Shown here piece after piece: positions 1 through 9,573 of a stretch of DNA of 40,649 bases. This DNA is from Actinomycetes bacterium (lineage in GTDB: Bacteria > Actinomycetota > Acidimicrobiia > Acidimicrobiales > Palsa-688). A program made the translations under genes and the position numbers. Location: contig JAKBBS010000006.1 of NCBI GenBank assembly GCA_021808425.1, forward strand, positions 1 through 40,649, in the 5' to 3' direction. The notes beneath the pieces were generated by a model that did no database searches, was not told where the DNA came from, and saw only the letters and a program-made list of their open reading frames with translations. Numbering within the stretch: position 1 is the first letter of the stretch; each line of letters begins with the position of its first letter.

Positions 1-1041
1 GAGGAGTTGCTGCGAGTCGCAGAAATGCACGTTGCGGAGGCTACAGGCTTGGCGTGGCCTTCGGAAGGTTTGACCACCGTCGCTTCGATCACCCGGGTCG
101 AGTGGGCGAGGCGTACCCTCGACGACTGGAAAGATCACTTCGAGACGCTGGCCTCTCGGATTGCGAGTCCGGCCGACCAGACGGGCGAGAGCCCGATAGC
201 ACCTGGACAGTTCCCGTGGCTGGCGCAAGGCCAGGAGCCTGGGGGTGATCCCCTGGCCTCGCTGTTCTCCGGGATCCCACAGATTCTCGGGCCTTTCCTC
301 CTCGGTCTACAGGCGGGGTCAATGGTAGGACAGCTCGCCAAAACGGCTATGGGGCAGTTCGACCCCCTGATGCCTAGGCCTTTCAGGACCGAGATAGCGG
401 TTGTCACTTCCACAGTGCAGCAGTTCGCCTCCGAGTGGAGCCTGCCCGAAGACGACGTGCGGATGTGGATCTGCCTCAACGAGACATTCCACCGAGCGGT
501 TCTCGGTCAGCAGTTCGTGTCAGATCGCCTGAATTTCCTAGTCGAGGCCTACGTGGGCGCATTCAGCGCCAGGACGGACCCGATCGAAGCACGCCTGGCA
601 GGTGTCGACTTGAGCGACATGGCAAGCATGCAGGAAGCTTTCGGTGATCCCTCGACCCTGCTGGCGGAAATGCAAAACGATGCTCAGCGTTCGCTTCAGG
701 CGCAGCTCCGAGCCATCCTCTGCGCTATCACCGGCTACATCGATTTCCAATTGGATTCCGTGGGCCGCAGGCTGGTCGGTTCGTACCCTGCGATGGCTGA
801 GGCGCTGCGTCGGCGACGTCTCGAGGACACCCGAGGTTCGACGATGCTCGCCCAACTATTCGGGATTTCGATGTCCCAGGAGGACTACGAGGCAGGGCGG
901 TCGTTCGTCCATGGCGTCGCTGAGCGGGCGGGTGAGCCCGCACTGGCGCGATTGTGGAGTTCCGAGCGTCACCTGCCGACTCCAGCCGAGCTCTCCGCAC
1001 CTGGTCTGTGGCTCGCCCGCATCGACCTTCCGGGCGAATAG
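1..1041 (+). CDS. Zincin_2/DUF2342-type metalloprotease homologue, degenerate active site, 5' partial
   Basis: The reading frame is open to the window edge, so the true start is probably upstream; the first possible start inside is a TTG at 7. Numbered from that TTG (344 residues), the protein resembles the DUF2342/Zincin_2 family of actinobacterial proteins, some of which are linked to F420 genes by naming only. The C-terminal third carries the family pattern of a Leu-Phe-Gly-rich helix, a Tyr-Glu-x-Gly-x-x-Phe-Val segment and a final Leu-Pro-Thr-x-x-Glu-Leu element. The expected zinc motif HExxH is here NETFH (residues 158-162), and the downstream Glu-Gly-His ligand region of relatives appears as Thr-Gly-Tyr (242-244). 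A glycine-rich hydrophobic stretch lies near residues 85-112. I infer a non-catalytic homologue; the family call is fairly firm from C-terminal similarity, the lack of activity is inference. Confidence 0.7.
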   Translation, partial: EELLRVAEMHVAEATGLAWPSEGLTTVASITRVEWARRTLDDWKDHFETLASRIASPADQTGESPIAPGQFPWLAQGQEPGGDPLASLFSGIPQILGPFLLGLQAGSMVGQLAKTAMGQFDPLMPRPFRTEIAVVTSTVQQFASEWSLPEDDVRMWICLNETFHRAVLGQQFVSDRLNFLVEAYVGAFSARTDPIEARLAGVDLSDMASMQEAFGDPSTLLAEMQNDAQRSLQAQLRAILCAITGYIDFQLDSVGRRLVGSYPAMAEALRRRRLEDTRGSTMLAQLFGISMSQEDYEAGRSFVHGVAERAGEPALARLWSSERHLPTPAELSAPGLWLARIDLPGE

Positions 1042-1096
1042 GGGAAAAAAGGAACATCCTTCAAGGATCGACCTGCAGTGTACCGATAACGAGTTC

Positions 1097-1864
1097 ATGG
1101 CTGAGCTCCCGAATCCGCCCGACTCCAACAACAGCGGGCCTCCCGCCGAAGCATTCCGACGACAGGCGCTCGAAGCGACCCTCGCCGAGGCGTTGCGCGA
1201 CTCGCGTCTTTCCGCAGGCCCTGACGCCTCGCGGTCCGGAGACGGTCGGCCAACGGTCGCGTCACCGGCCAATCCTGGAGCGTCGCCCCGACCGGCACCG
1301 TCGATGATCGGCTCGAAGCTTGCCGCTGCGTTGACCCCGGCAGCGTCCGGCGAACCAGGAGGCGGCCGTTCACTCGGGGTGAACCGGCTCGTCCCTCCTA
1401 CCGGCATCAGCGGCGACTCGCGTGTGTCTTCCGACAAAGCCGCGACGATCGGCCTCGGCGGTAGCCTCACCCAGAACGGCGGGACGTCCGCATATTCGCT
1501 CGGCGGTTCCAACACCCTCGAACCTGACGAGGTAAACGCTGTAATCGAACTGCGCAAACCTTCTACTTCCCCTCCCCGAGCTGACCAGTCCGGGCCCGAC
1601 GCCTCCGCGTCGCCGGGCGCGGGGGCAGCCCAGAAGTCGGCGGCAGCCAGCTCGCGAGACGAGGTCGCCCGCCGCGCTGCCGCAATCGGCGCAATAGCTC
1701 CCTGGAGCCCTGAAGCTGACGACATCCTGCCCGGCTTGACGAACAAGCGGGGAGCCAAGGCGGCGAAGCTCGCGAAGTCGCGCAAGGAGCCGAAGAATCA
1801 GAAAGCCCCGAAAGCGAAGCGGTCGTCGGGAAACCTCCCGTCCGCGAAATCCAAGAGGCGCTGA
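1097..1864 (+). CDS. Disordered Pro/Ser/Ala-rich protein with lysine-rich tail
   Basis: A 255-residue protein I do not recognise. The open frame runs further upstream, but that part overlaps the metalloprotease gene, so I take the ATG at 1097. There is no good Shine-Dalgarno sequence; a weak -10-like GATAAC lies six bases upstream. Residues 1-35 could form a short helix, the middle is low-complexity Pro, Ser, Gly and Ala, residues about 190-210 look helical, and the last 40 residues are dominated by Lys, Ala and Arg. There is no signal peptide or membrane segment. The basic tail suggests binding to nucleic acid or an acidic surface, but this is only composition. It sits 55 bases after the metalloprotease homologue and just before the sortase, on the same strand. 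The base composition suits coding, and an overlapping antisense frame is also open, so reality of the gene is likely but not certain. Confidence 0.55.
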   Translation: MAELPNPPDSNNSGPPAEAFRRQALEATLAEALRDSRLSAGPDASRSGDGRPTVASPANPGASPRPAPSMIGSKLAAALTPAASGEPGGGRSLGVNRLVPPTGISGDSRVSSDKAATIGLGGSLTQNGGTSAYSLGGSNTLEPDEVNAVIELRKPSTSPPRADQSGPDASASPGAGAAQKSAAASSRDEVARRAAAIGAIAPWSPEADDILPGLTNKRGAKAAKLAKSRKEPKNQKAPKAKRSSGNLPSAKSKRR

Positions 1865-1885
1865 CCGGCTCGTCCATCTTCGGGT

Positions 1886-1891
1886 TAGTGT
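1886..1891 (+). promoter_or_regulatory. -10 box of the sortase gene
   Basis: TAGTGT fits TANNNT and lies 11 bases before the ATG at 1903. It overlaps the alternative GTG start at 1888, which argues for the ATG. No convincing -35 is visible. Confidence 0.35.
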
Positions 1892-1902
1892 CTCAACTTG
1901 CT

Positions 1903-2961
1903 ATGGCCACTGGACGTGTGCGCAAAGCAGTCCGCGAGACCGGCATCACTTTGATCACACTCGGCGTGGTCGTGCTCCTGTTCGTCGCCTACCAGCTCTT
2001 TGGCACTAACTTCTCGGAGAGTCACAGCCAGTCGGTTCTGGCAAAGCAGTTCTCAGCCCTTGCGGCAGCCGACGCATCGCGGGCGCCGGAGGAGCCCTCC
2101 GGCGCCACGGCGGCGACCCCGGCAACTCCAGCGCAAAGCGCGAACACCGGGACCACGATCCAGCCGGGCGGGTCCGCTTCGGAAGTGCTGCCCTCGGTGC
2201 CTACTGGACACGCTATCGACCACCTTTCGATTCCGGCTATCGGCGTTGACAAGTTCGTGGTGGAAGGTACCGCTGAAGCCGACTTGGCAGAGGGCCCCGG
2301 ACATTACAAGGGAACGGCGCTGCCGGGCCAGGTGGGCAACGTCGGCATCGCCGGCCACAGGACCACGTTCGGAGCGCCGTTCTTTAAGTTGGGACAGCTC
2401 AAAGCCGGCGACTCCATCTACATCACGGACCTCTCCGGGCACACGTGGCTTTATTCGGTCTCGGAGGCACCACTGGTGGTGAGCCCGACTGACGTGGCGA
2501 TCCTGGCTCGAACACCGTTTGCGCAGCTGACGCTCACCACCTGCAACCCGATCTTCTCTGCAACGAGCCGGCTCGTCGTCGTAGCCCGGCTTGTCGGTAG
2601 CGCAGTTCACGTGACGACGGCAACGGCGCCGGCAATCTCGACACTTGCGTCGGGCACGGCGACCGCCGGAACCTCCACCAAAGTGCCTTCCTCGGCGACG
2701 TCGAACACCGCGAAGACGCCGAACGCGCCGACGGGGAAGGTGACCGGCTTCAACTCCGGAGGCGGCAGCGCGAAGGCGTGGTTCCCCGCCTTGTCCTACG
2801 GGCTCGGGGCGATCCTACTGTGGCTGTCGGCGCGGATCTTGATGACGACGTGCAGGCGCTGGCGTCGCCTTGGCGTACTTGTCGCGGGTATCGCTGCGTG
2901 CGCTATCCCGCTCTGGTTGTGCTTCGAGAATGCAACGCGACTGCTACCTCCGAGCGTCTGA
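1903..2961 (+). CDS. Class E-type sortase with C-terminal membrane segments
   Basis: A cysteine transpeptidase that anchors or cross-links surface proteins, 352 residues from the ATG at 1903 (a GTG at 1888 would add five). There is an N-terminal membrane anchor at about residues 15-32, a Thr/Pro/Ala-rich linker to about residue 98, then the sortase beta-barrel. The catalytic triad is visible: His152 in the Gly-His-Arg-Thr motif, Cys214 in a Thr-Leu-Thr-Thr-Cys motif, and Arg223. Unusually for a short sortase, another low-complexity linker (about 237-285) leads to two hydrophobic C-terminal segments (about 290-342), so both ends are in the membrane. No sorting-signal substrate is encoded nearby. 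The gene ends three bases before the convergent Nudix gene. Confidence 0.85.
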   Translation: MATGRVRKAVRETGITLITLGVVVLLFVAYQLFGTNFSESHSQSVLAKQFSALAAADASRAPEEPSGATAATPATPAQSANTGTTIQPGGSASEVLPSVPTGHAIDHLSIPAIGVDKFVVEGTAEADLAEGPGHYKGTALPGQVGNVGIAGHRTTFGAPFFKLGQLKAGDSIYITDLSGHTWLYSVSEAPLVVSPTDVAILARTPFAQLTLTTCNPIFSATSRLVVVARLVGSAVHVTTATAPAISTLASGTATAGTSTKVPSSATSNTAKTPNAPTGKVTGFNSGGGSAKAWFPALSYGLGAILLWLSARILMTTCRRWRRLGVLVAGIAACAIPLWLCFENATRLLPPSV

Positions 2962-2964
2962 GGA

Positions 2965-3378
2965 TCAGCCCGCTAACGCTCCCGGCAGGGCATCTATCAC
3001 CGCCAGGTCGCGTGGGTAGCTCAACCTCGACTTTGCCTCACGCAGCGACACCCACTCGGCGGTGTCTACCTCGTTGGCCCCAGTTGGATCGCCGGACGCG
3101 ACGGTCATCGCCCAGTATCTGACCCGCTTGACGAGCCCACTGCGATCGAGGTAGGTCGTCCCCGGCAGTTCGGGGCCGAGCGCTGCTCGCAGCGTCGTCT
3201 CCTCTTCGACTTCGCGAAGGGCGGCCTCCTCGTCAGTTTCGCCTGGGTCGACTTTGCCCTTGGGGAGGCTCCAGTCGTCGTATCTCGGCCGGTGCACCAG
3301 CACGACCTCCAACACGGAACCTTGACGCCTCCAAACGACACCGCCCGCCGCAAGAACCATGTCACCGGTCAGTGTCAT
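2965..3378 (-). CDS. Nudix hydrolase, MutT1-like N-domain type
   Basis: A 137-residue Nudix phosphohydrolase. The start at 3378 is chosen because its ATG overlaps the ppk stop codon as ATGA, giving translational coupling. The Nudix box runs from Gly41 through Glu47 to Arg55-Glu56 and Glu59-Glu60; the usual Gly of the last position is Thr62, a deviation. In mycobacteria a MutT1 gene that cleans 8-oxo-GTP and diadenosine polyphosphates lies next to ppk; that protein carries an extra histidine-phosphatase domain, which is missing here. Substrate is therefore open: oxidised nucleotides, diadenosine polyphosphates or diphosphoinositol-like compounds. The pairing with polyphosphate kinase suggests nucleotide or polyphosphate balance under stress. 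Confidence 0.85.
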   Translation of the reverse strand: MTLTGDMVLAAGGVVWRRQGSVLEVVLVHRPRYDDWSLPKGKVDPGETDEEAALREVEEETTLRAALGPELPGTTYLDRSGLVKRVRYWAMTVASGDPTGANEVDTAEWVSLREAKSRLSYPRDLAVIDALPGALAG

Positions 3379-5510
3379 ATCAAGACATCCGCTTCGGGGG
3401 CACGCCTGCCGGCCCTTGCAAGAGCCAGGTCCTGCATTATCTGCTGAGCATTGACCCCTCCTACGACCGGCCCTTTGTGCCAGCGTCCAGCGGAGTCGAG
3501 CATCCAGGTCCTCGCGTCGTCGGTCAACTCCACCTCGAGAATCTCCCAGAGGCGTGCGCAAAGCTCGGGTGACTCCACAGGTACGATCGCCTCGACGCGA
3601 CGGTCGAGGTTACGGTCCATCATGTCGGCCGAGCCGATGTAGAACTCTCCGTCGGCTTCAGCGGCCCCTGCGGAGAACCAGTAGACCCGTGAGTGCTCGA
3701 GCCAGCGCCCGACGAGGCTTCGAACCTTGATATTCTCCGATAGGCCCTCGATACCGGGCCGCAGGCAGCAGATAGCTCTCACCATCAAGTCGATCCCGAC
3801 TCCCGCACCAGACGCCCTATATAGGGCGTCGATGATCCCCGGGTCGACCAGGTTGTTGAGCTTCCAGATGATCCGGCCGCGCTCGCCGAAGGCGGCTTCG
3901 CGCTCGATCAACTCCAGGATGCGCCGCCGGAGGGAGCTTGGCGCCACGAGTAACTTCCTGTACTCCTCGCGCCGGCTGTAACCGGTGAGGTAGTTGAACA
4001 GGTCAGTGAGATCAGCGCCGATGTCAGGATTGCATGTCAGGATCCCGATGTCCTCATAACTGCGTGCAGTTGTGGCATTGTAGTTGCCCGTTCCGATGTG
4101 GCAATAGCGGGAGATACCGTCACCTTCTTGGCGAACGACAAGCGACAGCTTCGCGTGCGTCTTCAGGCCGACCAGGCCGTAGACCACATGCACTCCTGCC
4201 TGTTCGAGGGCTCGCGCGAAACCTATGTTGGCGGCTTCGTCGCCGCGGGCTTTGAGCTCGACGATCGCCGCAACCTGCTTGCCGCGCTCGGCGGCCCGGA
4301 TGAGCGACCTGACGATCGCACTGTCACCTGACGTCCGGTACAGCGTTTGCTTTATCGCCTGAACGTTAGGGTCGCGCGACGCCTGATCCACGAACTCCTC
4401 GACGGAGTCGGAGAAGCTCTCGTAGGGGTGCTGTACAAGAATGTCGCCTTGGCGGATCGCTGCGAACACATCTGCTGCGCCGCCATTGCTTGAACCGAGC
4501 CTTGCCGGCCTCACTGGGACAAACATGTCGTCTTTGAGATCGGGCCTCGCGAGCCCGTAGAGCTGCCACAGAACACCGAGATTGAGTGGACCCGGAGAGA
4601 CGTAGACGTCCTCGTCTTGTAGGTCGAGCTCCCGGGTCAGCAGTGCTCGGACCTCCTCGGTCATTGTCTCGTCGACCTCGAGGCGCACGGCACGTCCGAA
4701 GCGCCGCCGGCGAAGTTCCATCTCGACCGCTAGGAGGAGGTCGTCTGCCTCTTCATCTTCCAAGGTGAGGTCTGCGTTGCGCGTGACGCGAAACGCGTGA
4801 TGGCTCTCGATAGTCATGCTCGGGAACAACGTCGCAAGGTTCGCCGCTATCACCTGTTCGATGCAGATGAAGCGCTCACCGTCAGGCATCGCAAGAAGCC
4901 CCGGCAGAAGCGGGGGCACCTTCACCCTTGCGAAGCGGCGCTCCCCTCCCTCGGGATCCCTCACGATGACCGCCAGGTTGAGCGAAAGGTTGGAGATGTA
5001 CGGGAAAGGATGTCCCGGGTCGACCGCCAGCGGCGTGAGCACGGGGAAGATCCGTTCTCCGAAAACCTTCTGCGCCCAGGCGCGGTCAGCCTCGCCTAGG
5101 GAGTCCCAGTTGCATACGGTCAGTCCTGTGGCCGCCAAGAGCCCAACCAGGTGCTCGAGCACCGCCACCCGACGTGCGAGCAGCCCGCTCGTTACCTTGC
5201 GTATCGCCCGCAGCTGCTCGTCGACGGGAAGTCCGTCTGGAGCCGTACCGATACCCGCCGCAAGCTGGTCTTTGAGGCCGGCTACCCTCACCTGGAAGAA
5301 CTCGTCCATGTTGGACGCGTATATGGCCAGGAACTTCACCCGTTCGAGCAGACGCATGTCTTTGCGCTCGCTCATGTCGAGGACCCGCTCGTTGAAGTCG
5401 AGGTTCGACAGCTCCCGGTTCAGATAGCGCTCTCCCTTCCACGCCTGACTCCCTCGGTGCTGGTCGGGCGCTTCGAGGTCGATTACCGATGACCGCCCCG
5501 TCGAGGTCAT
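3375..5510 (-). CDS. ppk: Polyphosphate kinase 1
   Basis: A 711-residue PPK1, which reversibly makes inorganic polyphosphate from ATP at the membrane or in the cytoplasm. Length and domain order (N, head, C1, C2) are those of the family. The autophosphorylated histidine is His471 in the motif His-Ile-Gly-Thr-Gly-Asn-Tyr-Asn, and the second conserved histidine is His606 in Leu-Glu-His-Ser-Arg. The N-terminal segment with Tyr-Leu-Asn-Arg-Glu-Leu-Ser and Asn-Met-Asp-Glu-Phe-Phe is typical. The ATG at 5510 is four bases after the stop of the small upstream gene, with a GAGGGCGA ribosome site. It is probably transcribed with that gene and the downstream Nudix gene, and possibly with leuA. Confidence 0.97.
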   Translation of the reverse strand: MTSTGRSSVIDLEAPDQHRGSQAWKGERYLNRELSNLDFNERVLDMSERKDMRLLERVKFLAIYASNMDEFFQVRVAGLKDQLAAGIGTAPDGLPVDEQLRAIRKVTSGLLARRVAVLEHLVGLLAATGLTVCNWDSLGEADRAWAQKVFGERIFPVLTPLAVDPGHPFPYISNLSLNLAVIVRDPEGGERRFARVKVPPLLPGLLAMPDGERFICIEQVIAANLATLFPSMTIESHHAFRVTRNADLTLEDEEADDLLLAVEMELRRRRFGRAVRLEVDETMTEEVRALLTRELDLQDEDVYVSPGPLNLGVLWQLYGLARPDLKDDMFVPVRPARLGSSNGGAADVFAAIRQGDILVQHPYESFSDSVEEFVDQASRDPNVQAIKQTLYRTSGDSAIVRSLIRAAERGKQVAAIVELKARGDEAANIGFARALEQAGVHVVYGLVGLKTHAKLSLVVRQEGDGISRYCHIGTGNYNATTARSYEDIGILTCNPDIGADLTDLFNYLTGYSRREEYRKLLVAPSSLRRRILELIEREAAFGERGRIIWKLNNLVDPGIIDALYRASGAGVGIDLMVRAICCLRPGIEGLSENIKVRSLVGRWLEHSRVYWFSAGAAEADGEFYIGSADMMDRNLDRRVEAIVPVESPELCARLWEILEVELTDDARTWMLDSAGRWHKGPVVGGVNAQQIMQDLALARAGRRAPEADVLI

Positions 5511-5514
5511 CCGA

Positions 5515-5793
5515 TCAGGAGTCGCCCTCGTGCTCGGGCATGCCGAGATCCCAGTCCAAAATCAGATTCTCGCGCTCCGCGTCGCGGACCACCCGCTCGC
5601 GGTTGCGCCGGAACTGGGGATCGTGGGGCGGGAGGAGCAATAGCCGCGCGAGCACCCGCTGGCGGAAGTCCTCTATGACAGGCCGCTCACCGAAGTCGGA
5701 GTCGACCCGCCAATGTGGCGCCACCGGCCCGAGGTACATGACCCGTACATGGCCGCGCGGCGGAGCTTGACCGTCTGTTGACATGGTGGACAT
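5515..5793 (-). CDS. Small conserved-looking protein between leuA and ppk
   Basis: About 92 residues from the ATG at 5793 (an ATG at 5784 would remove three). It begins 11 bases after the leuA stop and ends four bases before the ppk start, so it looks like an operon member. The N-terminus is Ser/Thr-rich, followed by a hydrophobic Val-Met-Tyr-Leu-Gly-Pro strand, an Asp-Phe-Gly turn, and an Arg-Leu-Leu-Leu-Leu-Pro-Pro helix end; the C-terminal third is highly charged with Arg and Glu. There is no membrane segment and no cysteine. I do not recognise the family. The open frame extends upstream into leuA, which I consider spurious. Confidence 0.6.
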   Translation of the reverse strand: MSTMSTDGQAPPRGHVRVMYLGPVAPHWRVDSDFGERPVIEDFRQRVLARLLLLPPHDPQFRRNRERVVRDAERENLILDWDLGMPEHEGDS

Positions 5794-5804
5794 AGAACCC
5801 GATC

Positions 5805-7607
<1,803 letters not shown>

Positions 7608-7608
<1 letters not shown>

Positions 7609-7655
7609 TATAGAAGAAGTCGACGTGAGAAGAAAGCAATCCCAACAAACGTCAT
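7608..7655 (-). CDS. leuL: Leucine leader peptide
   Basis: A 15-codon reading frame, MTFVGIAFFSRRLLL, ends in three consecutive leucine codons (CTT CTT CTA) and then TAG. It begins with ATG six bases after a TAGAGT -10 box, so the mRNA would be leaderless. A hairpin starts at the stop codon and an intrinsic terminator follows before leuA. Leader peptides of this kind are known to sense charged tRNA-Leu through ribosome stalling at amino-acid operons, including leuA of actinobacteria. The concentration of Leu codons at the end and the terminator placement are seen directly; stalling is inferred. CTA looks uncommon beside the CTC and CTG codons that dominate nearby genes. Confidence 0.8.
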
Positions 7656-7661
7656 AGCCCT

Positions 7662-7667
7662 ACTCTA
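7662..7667 (-). promoter_or_regulatory. -10 box of the leuA leader transcript
   Basis: TAGAGT fits TANNNT and is exactly six bases before the leader-peptide ATG, so transcription would start at or beside the A of ATG. No clear -35 box is visible, and the region upstream runs into the end of the AIM24-family gene. Confidence 0.55.
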
Positions 7668-7690
7668 ACAGGCTCGGGACCTGTGCGCGC

Positions 7691-8569
7691 TCACCAGCGC
7701 GTTTCCGTCGCTCCTGACGTCCCGGTGATCCATTCGCTGCCCTCCGGACGCTCGTAGACAGACTGGACTGCTACTCGTCCCGGTCCCCAGAGCCGCAGCC
7801 ACACCTGCCGGTAGCTGTAACGCGTGTTCCACGACATGAGCCCAGCGTTCGGGTACTCGATGTGGAGGGCCATTCCGACGGACGCGTCCTTGTAGAGCAG
7901 CGATGTGGGCTGGATACAGATCGGCTGGCGCGCTGCAAGGTTGCGGACGAAGACGTTGCCGGGCGCGTGCAACAGGAGAAGCCCGTTCGCCCCGTCGGTT
8001 TGGAACGCGTCGATGTTGTAGCCGATCGGGTAGTGGAATTCGGTGTCGTCACCCTGCCCCGTCGTGTACCAGACACCTGATTGGTACCACTTGTATCCGA
8101 CTGTGGTTGTGGCCGCGAAGAACCTGTGCTCGCGCACATGCACTTGATGGCCCGGCCTCATCGGGAGGGCTATTACCTCGCCGGGGGAATCCTCCGACAG
8201 CGCGATATGTCCGGGGCCCCGGGCGTTCATCATCACGAGGGGAAGGCCGGCACGGACGCGATTCCAGCCGCCGGCCATGGACATGGCGTCCATCCTCACG
8301 GTGGGCTCCGTCCACAAGACGCTGTGATGGGAGAAAAAGATGGATTCGCTGCCGGTCAAGCCGAAGTCGGCAACCGGCACCGTCGTGCCTTCCACCTGAC
8401 AGGTCGACCCGCCAAAGGCGATCTTCGCCATGTCGCGGATAGGAGGCTGCTCCTCCCAACCGGAGTCGCTGACCACGTCGCGAACGTCGATCGGAGCACC
8501 GCAGCTAGGGCAACTCGGACCTGTCGGATCGCTAGGGATCCGACAATAGCGGCAAACGAACTCGGCCAT
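7691..8569 (-). CDS. AIM24-family protein with N-terminal zinc ribbon (copy 2)
   Basis: A 292-residue protein with a zinc ribbon (Cys6, Cys9, Cys20, Cys23) joined to an AIM24/DUF124 beta-sandwich domain. The yeast member works in mitochondrial inner-membrane organisation; bacterial members have no settled function. The segment Ser-Asp-Ser-Gly-Trp, the Cys-Gln-Val-Glu-Gly motif and the following Phe-Phe-x-His-His strand are shared with the neighbour upstream, showing duplication. It has no signal peptide or membrane helix. The ATG is preceded by GAGGAGG, and the gene begins 29 bases after its paralogue, so the two are cotranscribed. Compared with the paralogue it has an insertion of about 20 residues around residues 160-185, in the Tyr-Lys-Trp-Tyr segment. 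Confidence 0.85.
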   Translation of the reverse strand: MAEFVCRYCRIPSDPTGPSCPSCGAPIDVRDVVSDSGWEEQPPIRDMAKIAFGGSTCQVEGTTVPVADFGLTGSESIFFSHHSVLWTEPTVRMDAMSMAGGWNRVRAGLPLVMMNARGPGHIALSEDSPGEVIALPMRPGHQVHVREHRFFAATTTVGYKWYQSGVWYTTGQGDDTEFHYPIGYNIDAFQTDGANGLLLLHAPGNVFVRNLAARQPICIQPTSLLYKDASVGMALHIEYPNAGLMSWNTRYSYRQVWLRLWGPGRVAVQSVYERPEGSEWITGTSGATETRW

Positions 8570-8598
8570 CAGTGCGACCTCCTCGACACGACGGTGAG

Positions 8599-9393
8599 CT
8601 ACTCGGCGCCGGCGTGGACGTACATCGACTGGATACCGACCCTGCCAGGTCCGGTCATCTCGGCGAGGAACATGCCGTGGCGCATCATCCCTGTCTTCAC
8701 GTTCTGCTGCACCGTGTTCATGGTCACCGACGAATCCTTGTACAAGAACCCGCCGGGCTCGACGAGGATCTTCTCGCCCGGGCGCAACGTCCGCTCGAAC
8801 ACATTCCCATATCCGTGCAAGAGCAAGATGCCCTGCTCCCCGGAGGTCACGAACCTGTCCATGAACATGCCTTCGCCGTGCAGAACGTTGGTCATCCCTT
8901 TGATTCGCACGAAGCTGTAGCTGATCGAGTGCGATGCGACGAGGAAGGCGTGCTCGCGGACGTCGATCTCCATGCTCGGATGCATCGGCAGGACGACGAC
9001 TTCACCGGCAGCGTCGCGGGAGAAGGCGACCCGGCCGGGGCCGTGGGCGATCGAGACGACGTGGGGCATGCCCCCGAGCATCCGCTTGATCCCGCCGCCC
9101 GTGTTGAGAGCGGACAGAGGCGTCGACTCGTCCTTCCACAGGAGGACGTGATGCTCGAAGAAGACCGAATCGCCAGAGGCCAGGTTCACCTCGGCGACAG
9201 GGACCAGCTCTCCTTCTACCTGGCAGGTGGAAGACGAGAACCGGAACTCCGTCATGTCCCGTAGCCGCGGTGCCTCCTTCCAGCCCGAGTCGCTCACCTT
9301 GTTTCGCGCGTCGAGTGGCGCCCCACAAGTGGAACACGTCGCCTGGCCAGCCTCGTTTTGCGCTTTGCACCATTGACACTCGATGCGTTCCAT
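8599..9393 (-). CDS. AIM24-family protein with N-terminal zinc ribbon (copy 1)
   Basis: A 264-residue paralogue of the next gene, with the same architecture: zinc ribbon with Cys6, Cys9, Cys20 and Cys23 in identical spacing, a linker of about 20 residues, then the AIM24 domain. Family function in bacteria is unknown; the domain forms a trimeric beta-structure in solved members as far as I know, and the ribbon may mediate protein contacts. There is no Shine-Dalgarno sequence at the ATG; instead TAACGT lies six bases upstream, so the transcript is probably leaderless and drives both genes. The divergent neighbour is a whiB gene, with about 180 bases between them. Confidence 0.87.
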   Translation of the reverse strand: MERIECQWCKAQNEAGQATCSTCGAPLDARNKVSDSGWKEAPRLRDMTEFRFSSSTCQVEGELVPVAEVNLASGDSVFFEHHVLLWKDESTPLSALNTGGGIKRMLGGMPHVVSIAHGPGRVAFSRDAAGEVVVLPMHPSMEIDVREHAFLVASHSISYSFVRIKGMTNVLHGEGMFMDRFVTSGEQGILLLHGYGNVFERTLRPGEKILVEPGGFLYKDSSVTMNTVQQNVKTGMMRHGMFLAEMTGPGRVGIQSMYVHAGAE

Positions 9394-9399
9394 GCCGGC

Positions 9400-9405
9400 A
9401 CGTTA
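9400..9405 (-). promoter_or_regulatory. -10 box for the AIM24 gene pair
   Basis: TAACGT (TANNNT) lies exactly six bases before the ATG at 9393, the spacing expected for a leaderless mRNA. The start has no Shine-Dalgarno sequence. Confidence 0.5.
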
Positions 9406-9573
9406 GCACCGACGTCGTGCGGGGAATAAACACCTTAGACGTCACGGTCAACACTCGGCTGGTTCGTTCCACCTACTCGGGCGACAACTCCCGTAGACTA
9501 TGTGACGCCGTTCTCATGGGTTTCTTAGACGAGGAACCAATAATTAGGTTGCTAAGAACTACGGAGGGTCTCG

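Noticed and set aside
856..1785. 309-codon minus-strand frame opposite the disordered Lys-rich gene
   Set aside because: Overlaps two plus-strand genes, no domain, no ribosome site. I kept the plus-strand frame because of its start position and lysine codons, which are not expected in a random GC-rich frame.
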